64,000 bases of DNA from Neobacillus mesonae (GTDB lineage Bacteria; Bacillota; Bacilli; Paenibacillales; Paenibacillaceae), in the NCBI GenBank assembly GCA_023715865.1, contig JAMBOW010000006.1:1-64000 (forward strand), in the 5' to 3' direction. Both the position numbers and the translations under genes were made by a program. Each line of letters opens with the position of its first letter. The first letter of the stretch is position 1. Below the pieces are notes generated by a model that worked only from the letters and a program-made list of their open reading frames with translations, made no database searches and was not told where the DNA came from. Positions 1-8,534 of the stretch are shown in pieces.

Positions 1-37
1 CACGGAGGTAACAGGGGTTCGAATCCCCTACGGGTCA
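1..37 (+). tRNA. tRNA-Glu, 3' part only (cut by window edge)
   Basis: The window opens inside a tRNA. The visible part is the 3' side of the anticodon stem, the variable loop, a T-arm with the GGTTCGAATCC core, and the acceptor strand ending CGGGTCA. This matches the 3' end of Bacillales tRNA-Glu. The anticodon lies outside the window, so the identity is inferred from the 3' half. No CCA is encoded. Confidence 0.7.
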
Positions 38-46
38 CTTTAATAT

Positions 47-122
47 GGAGACTTAGCTCAGCTGGGAGAGCATCTGCCTTACAAGCAGAGGGTCGGGGGT
101 TCGATCCCCTCAGTCTCCACCA
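47..122 (+). tRNA. tRNA-Val(UAC)
   Basis: A full cloverleaf can be drawn. The acceptor GGAGACT pairs with AGTCTCC, the anticodon loop CTTACAA carries TAC, and the T-arm is GGGGG-TTCGATC-CCCTC. The discriminator is A and CCA is encoded (120-122). It lies nine bases after the partial tRNA-Glu, in one tRNA operon. Confidence 0.95.
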
Positions 123-138
123 TCTAATCAAATATTGT

Positions 139-212
<74 letters not shown>

Positions 213-223
213 TTGAATGACTT

Positions 224-300
224 GGAACTGTGGTGTAGAGGCCTAACATGCCTGCCTGTCACGCAGGAGATCGCGGGTTCGAATCCCGTCAGTTCCGCCA
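224..300 (+). tRNA. tRNA-Asp(GUC)
   Basis: The acceptor GGAACTG pairs with CAGTTCC and the anticodon loop CTGTCAC carries GTC. The discriminator is G (297) and CCA is encoded (298-300). The G73 discriminator matters when interpreting the hisS T-box at 24784-25092. Confidence 0.95.
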
Positions 301-353
301 TTTAATTTTTATCACTAAGTTGGTTCGAGTCTAAATTGACTCTCCATATATAT

Positions 354-434
354 GCGCGTGTGGCGGAATTGGCAGACGCACTAGACTTAGGATCTAGCGT
401 CTTTGACGTGGGGGTTCAAGTCCCTCCACGCGCA
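354..434 (+). tRNA. tRNA-Leu(UAG)
   Basis: An 81-nt class II tRNA with a long variable arm. The acceptor GCGCGTG pairs with CACGCGC. The anticodon stem CTAGA/TCTAG closes loop CTTAGGA, with anticodon TAG. The discriminator is A, as leucyl-tRNA synthetase expects. No CCA is encoded. Confidence 0.95.
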
Positions 435-444
435 TTCTATTTAA

Positions 445-516
445 GCGGAAGTGGCTCAGCGGTAGAGCATCGCCTTGCCAAGGCGAGGGTCGCGGGTTCG
501 ATTCCCGTCTTCCGCT
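445..516 (+). tRNA. tRNA-Gly(GCC)
   Basis: The acceptor GCGGAAG pairs with CTTCCGC, the anticodon loop TTGCCAA carries GCC, and the T-arm is CGCGGG-TTCGATT. The discriminator is T, usual for bacterial tRNA-Gly. No CCA is encoded. Confidence 0.95.
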
Positions 517-553
517 TACCTTATTTTTATCATAGGATAAACAAAATGAATAA

Positions 554-633
554 GCCGGTGTGGCGGAATTGGCAGACGCGCGCGACTCAAAATCGTGAGG
601 GAAACCGTGGGGGTTCGAGTCCCTTCACCGGCA
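554..633 (+). tRNA. tRNA-Leu(CAA)
   Basis: A second class II tRNA of the cluster, 80 nt. The acceptor GCCGGTG pairs with CACCGGC. The anticodon loop CTCAAAA carries CAA, closed by CGCGA/TCGTG with one G-U pair. The discriminator is A and no CCA is encoded. Its D-arm resembles that of tRNA-Leu(UAG) at 354-434. Confidence 0.95.
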
Positions 634-640
634 TTTTTAT

Positions 641-714
641 CGGGATGTAGCTCAGCTTGGTAGAGCACCTGGTTTGGGACCAGGGGGTCGCATGTTCAAA
701 TCGTGTCATCCCGA
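641..714 (+). tRNA. tRNA-Pro(UGG)
   Basis: The acceptor CGGGATG faces CATCCCG. The anticodon loop TTTGGGA, closed by CCTGG/CCAGG, carries TGG. The discriminator is A and no CCA is encoded. This is the last tRNA of the operon; a terminator follows nine bases later. Confidence 0.95.
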
Positions 715-722
715 TCCGTAAG

Positions 723-753
723 AAGGTTATCGCATATAGCGATAACCTTTTTT
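723..753 (+). terminator. Terminator of the tRNA operon
   Basis: A perfect 11-bp stem (723-733 with 739-749) closes a five-base ATATA loop and is followed by T residues. Confidence 0.9.
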
Positions 754-813
754 GTATATATTTGTTGAATTCCGGTCACACTTAACAAAAAAGCGTGATA
801 GAAGGGGATTCAA

Positions 814-1491
814 TTGAATTTTTTTCGACCAAAAAATAAAGATCGTAAATCGTTAAGACGGCTTAAGCGAACGTTTGGGACCCTTACCTTTTGTCTATTG
901 CTCGCTGCTATTACGGCAGGAGGGATACCAATATCTAAGACTCTGCAATCTTTACTAACTATGCCGGAAAGTGTTCAACAAGTTATTAAAAATGAATTCG
1001 ATGTAGTGGATGAGATTGATCCTTCGCAGGAAGTTCTTATTAAAGAGCTTGAAGTTTCAGACCAGTTGCGAGAAGTTTTCCTTGAGAAAAACTATATTTG
1101 TGGTGTGGAGACCATAACTCTAGGTATGTTCAACCAAGATGATATGATCTTACTAATTAAGCAGCATCCGGAGTGGAGCGGCAGATTAGAGAATGATCGA
1201 CTTGTATTAAACGAACATGTAAATGATTTATCTCCTGATTGCAGATCGAATGCATTCATGGGAATGGACACCAATGGGAATTTAGCTTTGTATGAGGGGG
1301 AACCCGATGAGGAAAAGGTGATTCGTACTTTTTTTCAGCTTGATATAGGCACAATGGAAACATCCCTTCCTGAAGGGGTGCTCGAACAACTGCAGAAAGG
1401 GATCCGTATTCAGGATGTTGATGAGTATAATAGTGTCCTGTCGACTTTCAGCGACTATGCGGTAGCACCCGTCGGAAACATTGTAAGATGA
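814..1491 (+). CDS. bofC: BofC-like intercompartmental sporulation signalling protein
   Basis: In B. subtilis, BofC is a forespore-made exported protein that restrains SpoIVB and so times pro-sigma-K processing. The predicted protein has a basic N-terminus, one hydrophobic segment (about residues 22-42) acting as signal or anchor, then an exported region. Residues around 95-225 match my memory of BofC: a YICG motif, the NDLSPDC stretch, and the FMGMDTNGNLALYEG and TFFQLDI blocks. It is longer (225 aa) than the B. subtilis protein (about 170). The start is a TTG at 814 behind GAAGGGG. It precedes the ruv genes, close to the B. subtilis arrangement. Assignment is from remembered family motifs. 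Confidence 0.8.
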   Translation: MNFFRPKNKDRKSLRRLKRTFGTLTFCLLLAAITAGGIPISKTLQSLLTMPESVQQVIKNEFDVVDEIDPSQEVLIKELEVSDQLREVFLEKNYICGVETITLGMFNQDDMILLIKQHPEWSGRLENDRLVLNEHVNDLSPDCRSNAFMGMDTNGNLALYEGEPDEEKVIRTFFQLDIGTMETSLPEGVLEQLQKGIRIQDVDEYNSVLSTFSDYAVAPVGNIVR

Positions 1492-1636
1492 ATAAACATT
1501 GTGGTCTGAGTAAATTCACATTTTTGTTGTGTACGCAACGCAATATATGAACGAGAAGCCTACTTTGTTGAATAGGCATAAAAAAGTGTGAGTACACACC
1601 TCTGTCGGATTATAAGGAATAAGTTCAAAAAAAGTG

Positions 1637-1663
1637 AAAAGGGCGGAGCAATCCGCCTTTTTT
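1637..1663 (+). terminator. Terminator downstream of bofC
   Basis: The stem GGCGGA/TCCGCC (1642-1647 and 1652-1657) closes a GCAA tetraloop. It is extended by A-T pairs and followed by six T. A near-identical hairpin occurs at 47936-47961. Confidence 0.9.
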
Positions 1664-1791
1664 GTGTTCTTTTTATGAGCAACGGCATTGGTTCTAATTC
1701 ACTCTAACACTATGTAATATTACGCGATATTCACGAAATTGTAGGAGTTTTCGTCGAAGTGCAAACTTTTTCGTTATACAGCTTGAACATT

Positions 1792-1800
1792 TGATATAAT
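1792..1800 (+). promoter_or_regulatory. Putative extended -10 promoter for the ruv operon
   Basis: A perfect TATAAT (1795-1800) is preceded by TG one base upstream, an extended -10 motif. No good -35 hexamer is visible at the normal distance. ruvC starts about 45 bases downstream. Confidence 0.5.
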
Positions 1801-1844
1801 GATTAAACGATACATATGTTCGCAGATGTTAAGGAGAGATGGTT

Positions 1845-2348
1845 TTGCGCTTTTTAGGAATAGACCCGGGAATAGCCATTGTCGGGTTTGGATTTATAGA
1901 TAAAATCGGGAATAAGCTTACTCCCGTTCAATATGGTTCAATACAGACGGAAGCCCATACGCCTGACGAAGAACGACTTCTTCATGTCTATGAGGCGCTG
2001 TCGCAATTAATAGATAAATATAAACCAGATGCTGTTGCTTTGGAAAAGTTGTTTTTTAATCGAAATGTAACAACTGCGATGTCCGTCAGTCAAGCCAGGG
2101 GGGTTATGGTGCTCGCCGCGACACAGAAAGGTCTGCCGATTGCCGAATACACGCCGATGCAGGTCAAGCAGGCAATTGTCGGTTACGGCAAGGCAGAGAA
2201 GAAGCAGGTACAGGAAATGGTACGTATGTATCTCAAGCTGCAGGCTGTTCCTAAACCCGATGATGTAGCGGACGCTCTTGCGGTTGCCATATGCCATGCA
2301 CATTCGTATACGCTAAATTCGAAGTTAAATGAGGTCAGAAGAAAATGA
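1845..2348 (+). CDS. ruvC: Holliday junction resolvase RuvC
   Basis: RuvC cuts Holliday junctions symmetrically as part of the RuvABC resolvasome. The N-terminal RFLGIDPG block carries the first catalytic Asp. ALEKLFFNRN contains the catalytic Glu near residue 67, and the C-terminal DDVADALAVA block supplies the last acidic residues. I chose the TTG at 1845 because AAGGAG (1831-1836) lies eight bases before it; an in-frame ATG at 1839 is only two bases from that site. The 167-aa length is normal. Its stop overlaps the ruvA start by four bases (ATGA), so the genes are translationally coupled. Confidence 0.95.
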   Translation: MRFLGIDPGIAIVGFGFIDKIGNKLTPVQYGSIQTEAHTPDEERLLHVYEALSQLIDKYKPDAVALEKLFFNRNVTTAMSVSQARGVMVLAATQKGLPIAEYTPMQVKQAIVGYGKAEKKQVQEMVRMYLKLQAVPKPDDVADALAVAICHAHSYTLNSKLNEVRRK

Positions 2349-2959
2349 TAGATTATATTAAAGGGCCTGTTGTTATCATTGAGAATGAATATGTGGTCGT
2401 AGATGTTCAAGGGATTGGGTACCAGATTTTTTGTCCGAATCCATTCGTCTTTGCTAAGCAGGAAGGAACCGTGTCGATTTATACGCATCACCATGTTAGA
2501 GAGGATGCTATGCTGTTGTACGGCTTTTCAACTCGCGAGGAGCAGCAGTTATTTCGAAAATTAATTGAAGTTTCAGGTATTGGACCTCGTGTAGCATTGG
2601 GCATTCTAACAGGGGGTACACCAGAACAGCTGGTAACGGCAATCCATCAGGAGAACATTACATTCCTTACCAAGCTTCCGGGTATCGGTAAAAAGACTGC
2701 ACAGCGGATGATACTTGATCTGAAGGATAAGCTGGACGGATTCGGCGGAGCGATATATGCCACCGGTCTATTTGCACCGAATGTTGCTGAAGAAGGTGAC
2801 GGATCCTATTGGTCTGAGGCTCGTGAAGGTCTGAAGGCTCTTGGATATACCGACAGCGAGCTCGACAAAGTATGGCTCAAGATGAAGAAAGACACAACCG
2901 CAGAGGATACTGCAGATCTGCTGATGAAAAAGGCACTCAAAATGTTGTTCACCGGTTAA
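2345..2959 (+). CDS. ruvA: Holliday junction branch migration protein RuvA
   Basis: RuvA binds four-way junctions as a tetramer and loads RuvB. The 204-aa protein starts MIDYIKGPVV, a typical RuvA opening of the OB-fold domain. It has two helix-hairpin-helix segments (SGIGPRVALGIL and LPGIGKKTAQRMI) and a C-terminal domain with REGLKALGYT that contacts RuvB. It is the second gene of ruvCAB; the start codon overlaps the ruvC stop. Confidence 0.97.
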   Translation: MIDYIKGPVVIIENEYVVVDVQGIGYQIFCPNPFVFAKQEGTVSIYTHHHVREDAMLLYGFSTREEQQLFRKLIEVSGIGPRVALGILTGGTPEQLVTAIHQENITFLTKLPGIGKKTAQRMILDLKDKLDGFGGAIYATGLFAPNVAEEGDGSYWSEAREGLKALGYTDSELDKVWLKMKKDTTAEDTADLLMKKALKMLFTG

Positions 2960-3014
2960 AGATGCTTCACCCCTTATTGGGTGCTAATGCTTGAAACAGA
3001 ATAGAGGGATAACT

Positions 3015-4019
3015 ATGGATGAACGGATTATATCCGCCAATCTGATGATGGAAGATCATGCGGTGGAACTCAGTTTGCGTCCCCGCTATTTAAATGAATA
3101 TATTGGTCAAGACCAGGTAAAGGAAAACCTGAAGGTGTACATTGAAGCAGCAAAGATGCGTAATGAGGCACTGGATCATGTGCTTTTATACGGTCCTCCA
3201 GGTCTCGGCAAAACGACACTATCCAACATTATTGCTAACGAGTTGGGAGTAAATCTTCGGACAACCTCTGGGCCAGCGATCGAACGACCAGGTGATCTGG
3301 CTGCATTACTAACCAATTTGCAGGAGGGCGATGTTCTGTTTATTGATGAAATTCATCGACTGCATCGTTCGGTAGAAGAAGTGCTGTATCCAGCGATGGA
3401 GGATTACGCTCTTGATATTATGATCGGCAAAGGTCCAAGCGCCCGTTCAGTGAGACTTGACCTACCACCTTTTACTTTGGTGGGAGCGACCACAAGAGCC
3501 GGACTATTGTCTGCTCCGCTCAGAGATCGCTTTGGCGTAATTAGCCGTCTTGAGTTTTACACAGTAGATGAACTCACCTATATTGTATCTCGGACGGCAG
3601 ACCTGCTCGGTATCGAAATTGTTGGCGATGCTGCTGAAGAGATTGCGCTTCGTTCAAGGGGAACCCCAAGGATCGCTAATAGGCTGCTGAAGCGGGTTCG
3701 CGATTTTGCTATGGTTCGCGGAGACGGTATCATTACCTCCGCATTGGCAGAGGAAGCTTTAAAAAGATTGCAAATCGATCCGCGCGGACTTGACGATATA
3801 GATTATAAGATGCTGAAGTCGATGGTGACGAGCTTCCGTGGAGGCCCTGTCGGACTTGATACGATTGCAGCGACAATTGGAGAGGAAAGTCAGACGATTG
3901 AAGATGTTTATGAGCCGTATTTACTCCAAATCGGCTTCCTTCAGAGAACGCCTCGCGGGAGAGTGGTAACACCTGCTGCATATGAGCATCTTGGTATTCC
4001 TATGCCTACTGACAAATGA
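3015..4019 (+). CDS. ruvB: Holliday junction branch migration helicase RuvB
   Basis: RuvB is the hexameric AAA+ motor of branch migration. Walker A is GPPGLGKTT (about residues 60-68) and Walker B is LFIDEIHRL. The sensor-1 region contains GATTRAG, and the winged-helix C-terminus ends with the QRTPRGR motif that touches DNA. The ATG at 3015 gives 334 aa, the usual length, and AGAGGGAT lies just upstream. An in-frame TTG at 2991 would add eight residues and has no better site. Confidence 0.97.
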   Translation: MDERIISANLMMEDHAVELSLRPRYLNEYIGQDQVKENLKVYIEAAKMRNEALDHVLLYGPPGLGKTTLSNIIANELGVNLRTTSGPAIERPGDLAALLTNLQEGDVLFIDEIHRLHRSVEEVLYPAMEDYALDIMIGKGPSARSVRLDLPPFTLVGATTRAGLLSAPLRDRFGVISRLEFYTVDELTYIVSRTADLLGIEIVGDAAEEIALRSRGTPRIANRLLKRVRDFAMVRGDGIITSALAEEALKRLQIDPRGLDDIDYKMLKSMVTSFRGGPVGLDTIAATIGEESQTIEDVYEPYLLQIGFLQRTPRGRVVTPAAYEHLGIPMPTDK

Positions 4020-4167
4020 AATAGGAATGTAGATACGACTTTCCAGCATCTAATCGAATTATGCCGAAATATTGGGGAACAGCACATTTTGATGTTGAAC
4101 AGCATGGACGACATGCGATAAGAATTAAAATGTAACTCGGCAATGCCATTTGGGAGGAGAACTTGTA

Positions 4168-6285
4168 ATGTACCGCACAATAAAATCAAGGTATCACTAT
4201 ACTCATTGGTTAAAAGGAGCGAAATTGGCTGTAGCCGCTGTTTTGGTAGCAGGCAGTCTTTGCATTCCGTCATTTGCTGACGCGGCAGATGGTGATACGA
4301 TTCGGGTTGCCATGTTTGCAGATTTGGGCAGCACGTATAAGTCTACTGCACCAGCAGTCACGATGCAGACGGCAGGGAGCTGGACGGCAGGAATGGTAGG
4401 TCCATCCGGCTATGAAGCATGGATTAGCCTTCCAAGTGCTGCACAAGTGAGATTCAGTGTTGACGGCTATCGTGTGAAAGTAATGGAAACAGCTAAGTTT
4501 TCAGAAGCAGCTGCTGTGGTCAAAGCTTTACAAAGCACTGCAGATAAACCAATACTATACTCCGCTTCCAAGAGCGGAAATACAGTCTATCAGGTCTACG
4601 CGGGCAATTATAGTACATTAAGCCTTGCTGAGGCAGCGGCGACCCGGATCACCCAAAGTTCCGGTTCACTGTTAAACGGCCAAAAGCCGGCTGCAAAGGG
4701 AAGCAAGCATAGCTCTGCAGGCATCTATGCTTCCAAAGCTGCAGCTGATAAGATGGGAGACAGCATTACAGCTGAAGGCTTCGACGCTTATACTGTCATT
4801 CAAGGAACAAGCAGCGGTAAGCCGGAGTATGCGGTCTGGATCGGTGAAGAATCATCAGATGCTGCACTGGCTGCCTTAGAGAAATCGGTGAAACAAAAGC
4901 TGCCTCAGTTAGCCCTGACTTCCGTAGCTGCTAATACTAAAGCAATCATTACCCGTAAGGATGCAACCTTAAATCTCACTTCACCAGCAGTAGTGGATCA
5001 TTATATCGTAAGCGGAAGCGACACTAAGCTTGTATTAGATGGCGCTGATACTGGTATACAAGTGACTGAACGTTCTGAGAGAACCTACCGTGGTGATTTT
5101 GAACTCAGCGCTCATAACGGCCAGCTCGCATTGGTAAATGAACTTCCCTTAGAACAATATTTATATTCTGTAGTTGGGACAGAAGTTTACACATCTTGGC
5201 CACAGGAGACTTTGAAAGCTCAAGCAGTGGCTGCTCGAAGCTATGCTCTTTATCAAGGAGATCGCTTTACCATTGCGAATGTCGTCGATACCACCCTTAG
5301 TCAAGCCTACAATGGAATTGGGGCTGAGAACGGGAACGTAACGAAGGCGGTTGACGCTACAGCAGGCGAAGTTCTGAAGAGCGGGGATAAGATCATCGAG
5401 GCTATCTTCTCCTCAAATGCAGGAGGTGTAACGGCTGATCCATCCGAAGTATGGAATGGCGGCGGAAATTTATTTGCGAGCGTGGAAAGTTCGGGAGATA
5501 AATCGGCTCAGAAAGGTACATACGAGTGGTATCATGTGCTGCTTGCTGACGGCAAGACGGGTTACGTACGAGAGGATAATACCAAGCTGCTTGAAGGAAC
5601 GACTGCGGCTGGTCTTCCTAAGCTGACAGTAACAGCACAAAATACAAATGTACGTAAAATTCCGTTAATTCAATCCTCCGTAAATCCAGTCACTCAGCTC
5701 AATCCGGGAACAGAAGTAGTAGTGCTCGGAAAGGTGAATGAATCCGGAAGCTACAGCTGGATGAGAGGTCCATTTACATCCTCTGAGGTGGTAGCGATGC
5801 TGCAAGGTAAAGTAACTACAACTGTACCATCTGCTATTACAAGTCTTGAGGTTACCAAGAGAGGACCATCGGGAAGAGCTTTGGAAGTTCAGGCTAATGG
5901 TCAGGTACTCGGTGTAAAATACGGAGATGCTTATCGAACGGCTTTCGGCAGTTTGCCAAGCACCTTGTTTGATATTACGGATACCGGAAGTTATACTGTA
6001 CTAGGTGCTAATGGACAAACCGCCAGCAAAAATGGTTCGGGCGGGGCATCTGTCATCTCTTCATCGGGAACTTCATCTTATTCCGGCACTTCAATGGTTG
6101 TTATGAATGGCGATAACGATGCGAGAGCTGTAACCAAGACACAGTTCTTCCTATTTAACGGTCAAGGCTACGGCCATGGACTGGGGCTTTCTCAATGGGG
6201 AGCCAAAGGAATGGCGGATGAAGGGTATGATTACCAGTCTATTTTGAAACACTATTATCAGAATGTAACTATTGTTAAGGAATGA
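4168..6285 (+). CDS. Exported SpoIID/LytB-domain protein with SPOR-like and SH3-like inserts
   Basis: The 705-aa protein has a signal peptide (basic start, hydrophobic core, cleavage likely after SFADA). Residues about 130-260 look like two SPOR-type peptidoglycan-binding repeats (VYQVYAGNYSTLS). The SpoIID amidase-enhancer/lytic transglycosylase core begins near 310 (LPLEQYLYSVV, QAVAARSYAL) and ends near 675 with GYGHGLGLSQWGAKG. Between these lies a long insert containing an SH3-like stretch (NTNVRKIP, LNPGTEVVVLGK). The start is ATG 4168 behind GGGAGGAG; an in-frame TTG at 4150 lies upstream of that site. The protein probably acts on cell-wall glycan; its substrate is not known from sequence. 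It sits between ruvB and queA. Confidence 0.85.
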   Translation: MYRTIKSRYHYTHWLKGAKLAVAAVLVAGSLCIPSFADAADGDTIRVAMFADLGSTYKSTAPAVTMQTAGSWTAGMVGPSGYEAWISLPSAAQVRFSVDGYRVKVMETAKFSEAAAVVKALQSTADKPILYSASKSGNTVYQVYAGNYSTLSLAEAAATRITQSSGSLLNGQKPAAKGSKHSSAGIYASKAAADKMGDSITAEGFDAYTVIQGTSSGKPEYAVWIGEESSDAALAALEKSVKQKLPQLALTSVAANTKAIITRKDATLNLTSPAVVDHYIVSGSDTKLVLDGADTGIQVTERSERTYRGDFELSAHNGQLALVNELPLEQYLYSVVGTEVYTSWPQETLKAQAVAARSYALYQGDRFTIANVVDTTLSQAYNGIGAENGNVTKAVDATAGEVLKSGDKIIEAIFSSNAGGVTADPSEVWNGGGNLFASVESSGDKSAQKGTYEWYHVLLADGKTGYVREDNTKLLEGTTAAGLPKLTVTAQNTNVRKIPLIQSSVNPVTQLNPGTEVVVLGKVNESGSYSWMRGPFTSSEVVAMLQGKVTTTVPSAITSLEVTKRGPSGRALEVQANGQVLGVKYGDAYRTAFGSLPSTLFDITDTGSYTVLGANGQTASKNGSGGASVISSSGTSSYSGTSMVVMNGDNDARAVTKTQFFLFNGQGYGHGLGLSQWGAKGMADEGYDYQSILKHYYQNVTIVKE

Positions 6286-6292
6286 CGAAATT

Positions 6293-7321
6293 ATGAATGT
6301 AGATTTGTATGATTTTGAACTGCCAGATTCTTTAATTGCCCAGACACCCCTTAAAGAACGGAGCGCTTCACGGCTGCTTACTTTGAATAAGGAGACCGGG
6401 GAATTAGGACATCATACTTTTACGGATATTATAGATTACCTGAGTCCAGGTGATACACTGATTCTCAATGATACGAGAGTCATCCCTGCAAGACTTTTTG
6501 GAGTTAAAGAAGATACGGGCGCCAAGGCAGAAGTACTCTTGCTTCATAATCTTGGAGAAGATCGCTGGGAAACGCTTGTTAAGCCGGGGAAAAAGCTGAA
6601 AAAAGGGACTGTGATCCGCTTCGGTGATGAATTATCCGCCATCATTGAAGAAGAGAGTGATATGGGCGGACGTATCATCCGTTTTCATTATGAAGGAATA
6701 TTCCAGGAAATACTTGATCGTTTGGGACAAATGCCCCTCCCTCCATACATAAAGGAGACGTTGGAGGATAAAGAACGATACCAGACCGTGTATGCAAAAC
6801 ATGAAGGCTCCGCTGCAGCTCCAACAGCAGGACTGCATTTTACAGAGGAGCTCCTCTCCAGAATCCAAGCCAAAGGCATTTCATTAGGCTTTATTACTCT
6901 ACATGTTGGACTAGGAACGTTCCGTCCGATGTCTGTTGACGTAGTCGAGGAGCATGTCATGCATGCGGAATACTATTCTCTGTCGCAAGAAACGGCAGAT
7001 TTGATTAATGAGACGAAGAAACGCGGAGGCAGAGTTGTTGCAGTAGGAACAACCAGCTGCCGCACGCTGGAGACGGTTGGAAGCCAACTCGAAGGGAAGG
7101 AGCTATCCGCCAGCAGCGGATGGACAGATATTTTTATCTATCCGGGATATCCCTTCAAGGTTGTAGATGCTCTTATTACGAACTTCCACCTTCCCAAATC
7201 AACATTGGTTATGCTCGTAAGTGCTCTCGCCGGATTGGAGCATATTATGACTGCCTACAAAGAGGCAGTAAATCAAGAATATCGTTTCTTCAGCTTTGGG
7301 GATTCGATGTTCATTTACTAA
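6293..7321 (+). CDS. queA: S-adenosylmethionine:tRNA ribosyltransferase-isomerase QueA
   Basis: QueA transfers the ribosyl part of SAM to preQ1 at tRNA position 34, making epoxyqueuosine. The 342-aa protein has the typical opening DYDFELP-like DLYDFELPDSLIAQ, the LILNDTRVIPARLFG block, and the signatures AAPTAGLHF and TNFHLPKSTL. ATG 6293 is preceded by AAGGA inside the end of the upstream gene. It lies directly before tgt, so the two queuosine steps are adjacent. Confidence 0.97.
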   Translation: MNVDLYDFELPDSLIAQTPLKERSASRLLTLNKETGELGHHTFTDIIDYLSPGDTLILNDTRVIPARLFGVKEDTGAKAEVLLLHNLGEDRWETLVKPGKKLKKGTVIRFGDELSAIIEEESDMGGRIIRFHYEGIFQEILDRLGQMPLPPYIKETLEDKERYQTVYAKHEGSAAAPTAGLHFTEELLSRIQAKGISLGFITLHVGLGTFRPMSVDVVEEHVMHAEYYSLSQETADLINETKKRGGRVVAVGTTSCRTLETVGSQLEGKELSASSGWTDIFIYPGYPFKVVDALITNFHLPKSTLVMLVSALAGLEHIMTAYKEAVNQEYRFFSFGDSMFIY

Positions 7322-7343
7322 GATAGAGGATGAGATAATTAAA

Positions 7344-8483
7344 ATGTCAGCAGCAATTACTTATGAACATATAAAAACCTGTAAGCAATCAGGCGCTCGT
7401 CTAGGACGGGTTCATACTCCGCATGGTATTATCGAAACTCCGATTTTTATGCCGGTAGGTACCCAGGCGACTGTCAAGACAATGAGCCCGGAAGAACTGA
7501 AGGAAATGGAAGCTCAGATCATACTCAGCAATACCTACCACCTGTTCCTTCGCCCTGGTCATGATATCGTGCGTGAAGCAGGGGGCCTGCATAAATTTAT
7601 GAACTGGGATCGTCCCATTCTGACAGATAGCGGCGGTTTCCAAGTGTTCTCCTTAAGTGAAATGCGGAAAATTACAGAGGAAGGGGTACATTTTCGTTCT
7701 CACTTGAATGGAGACAAGCTGTTCCTTTCTCCTGAAGTGGCGATGGACATTCAAAACTCACTTGGCTCGGACATTATGATGGCCTTTGACGAATGCCCGC
7801 CGTATCCTGCAGACTATGAGTACGTCAAGAGATCACTGGAAAGAACAAGCCGCTGGGCAGAACGTTGTCTCGAAAGCCATGCAAGACCCCATGACCAAGG
7901 CCTATTTGCTATCGTACAGGGTGGAATGCATGAAGATTTACGTAAACAAAGCGCCCAGGATTTGACTTCCATGGATTTCCCGGGGTATGCTATTGGTGGA
8001 CTGAGTGTGGGAGAGCCCAAACATTTAATGTACCAAGTATTGGATTATACCGTTCCGTTGCTTCCGGCTGATAAACCCCGTTATTTAATGGGAGTAGGTT
8101 CTCCGGATGCACTGATTGAAGGAGCGATCCGCGGTGTGGACATGTTTGATTGTGTGCTTCCGACTCGTATTGCACGTAATGGGACTACAATGACCAGCCA
8201 AGGCAGACTTGTCGTGCGCAACGCGAAATATGCCCGTGATTATGGTCCGCTGGATCCTGAATGTGATTGCTATACTTGCCGGAATTACTCAAGAGCGTAC
8301 CTTCGCCACCTGATTAAGGCGGATGAAACGTTCGGCCTGCGTCTTACAACGTACCATAACCTGCATTTCTTATTAAACTTAATGAAGAAAGTGCGTCAGG
8401 CCATTATGGATGATCGTTTGCTTGATTTCCGTGATGAATTCTTTGAGCAATATGGACTCCATGATAATGACAAGGGATTTTAG
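7344..8483 (+). CDS. tgt: tRNA-guanine transglycosylase
   Basis: Tgt exchanges guanine 34 for preQ1 in GUN-anticodon tRNAs (Asp, Asn, His, Tyr). The 379-aa protein has the substrate-binding DSGGFQVFS motif and the FDCVLPTRIARNG block with the nucleophilic Asp. It also has the zinc site CDCYTC with a following His (YLRHL). ATG 7344 follows GAGGATGAG; an in-frame ATG at 7296 lies inside queA and has no matching family sequence. Confidence 0.97.
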   Translation: MSAAITYEHIKTCKQSGARLGRVHTPHGIIETPIFMPVGTQATVKTMSPEELKEMEAQIILSNTYHLFLRPGHDIVREAGGLHKFMNWDRPILTDSGGFQVFSLSEMRKITEEGVHFRSHLNGDKLFLSPEVAMDIQNSLGSDIMMAFDECPPYPADYEYVKRSLERTSRWAERCLESHARPHDQGLFAIVQGGMHEDLRKQSAQDLTSMDFPGYAIGGLSVGEPKHLMYQVLDYTVPLLPADKPRYLMGVGSPDALIEGAIRGVDMFDCVLPTRIARNGTTMTSQGRLVVRNAKYARDYGPLDPECDCYTCRNYSRAYLRHLIKADETFGLRLTTYHNLHFLLNLMKKVRQAIMDDRLLDFRDEFFEQYGLHDNDKGF

Positions 8484-8534
8484 GTCTTGAACCAAGCTTT
8501 AAGGGGAAGTGAACTTTGAAAGGGGGGAAAACAG

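Larger units (their letters stand above)
1492..1844. other. Intergenic region bofC-ruvC
   Basis: No convincing gene is present. The stretch holds the bofC terminator (1637-1663) and, near its right end, a probable ruvC promoter with an extended -10. A weak hairpin (GCCTA/TAGGC near 1558-1580) has no T-run on this strand. Confidence 0.6.

Noticed and set aside
336..650. 104-codon open frame on the plus strand
   Set aside because: It runs across tRNA-Leu, tRNA-Gly and tRNA-Leu genes; a chance frame through structural RNA.
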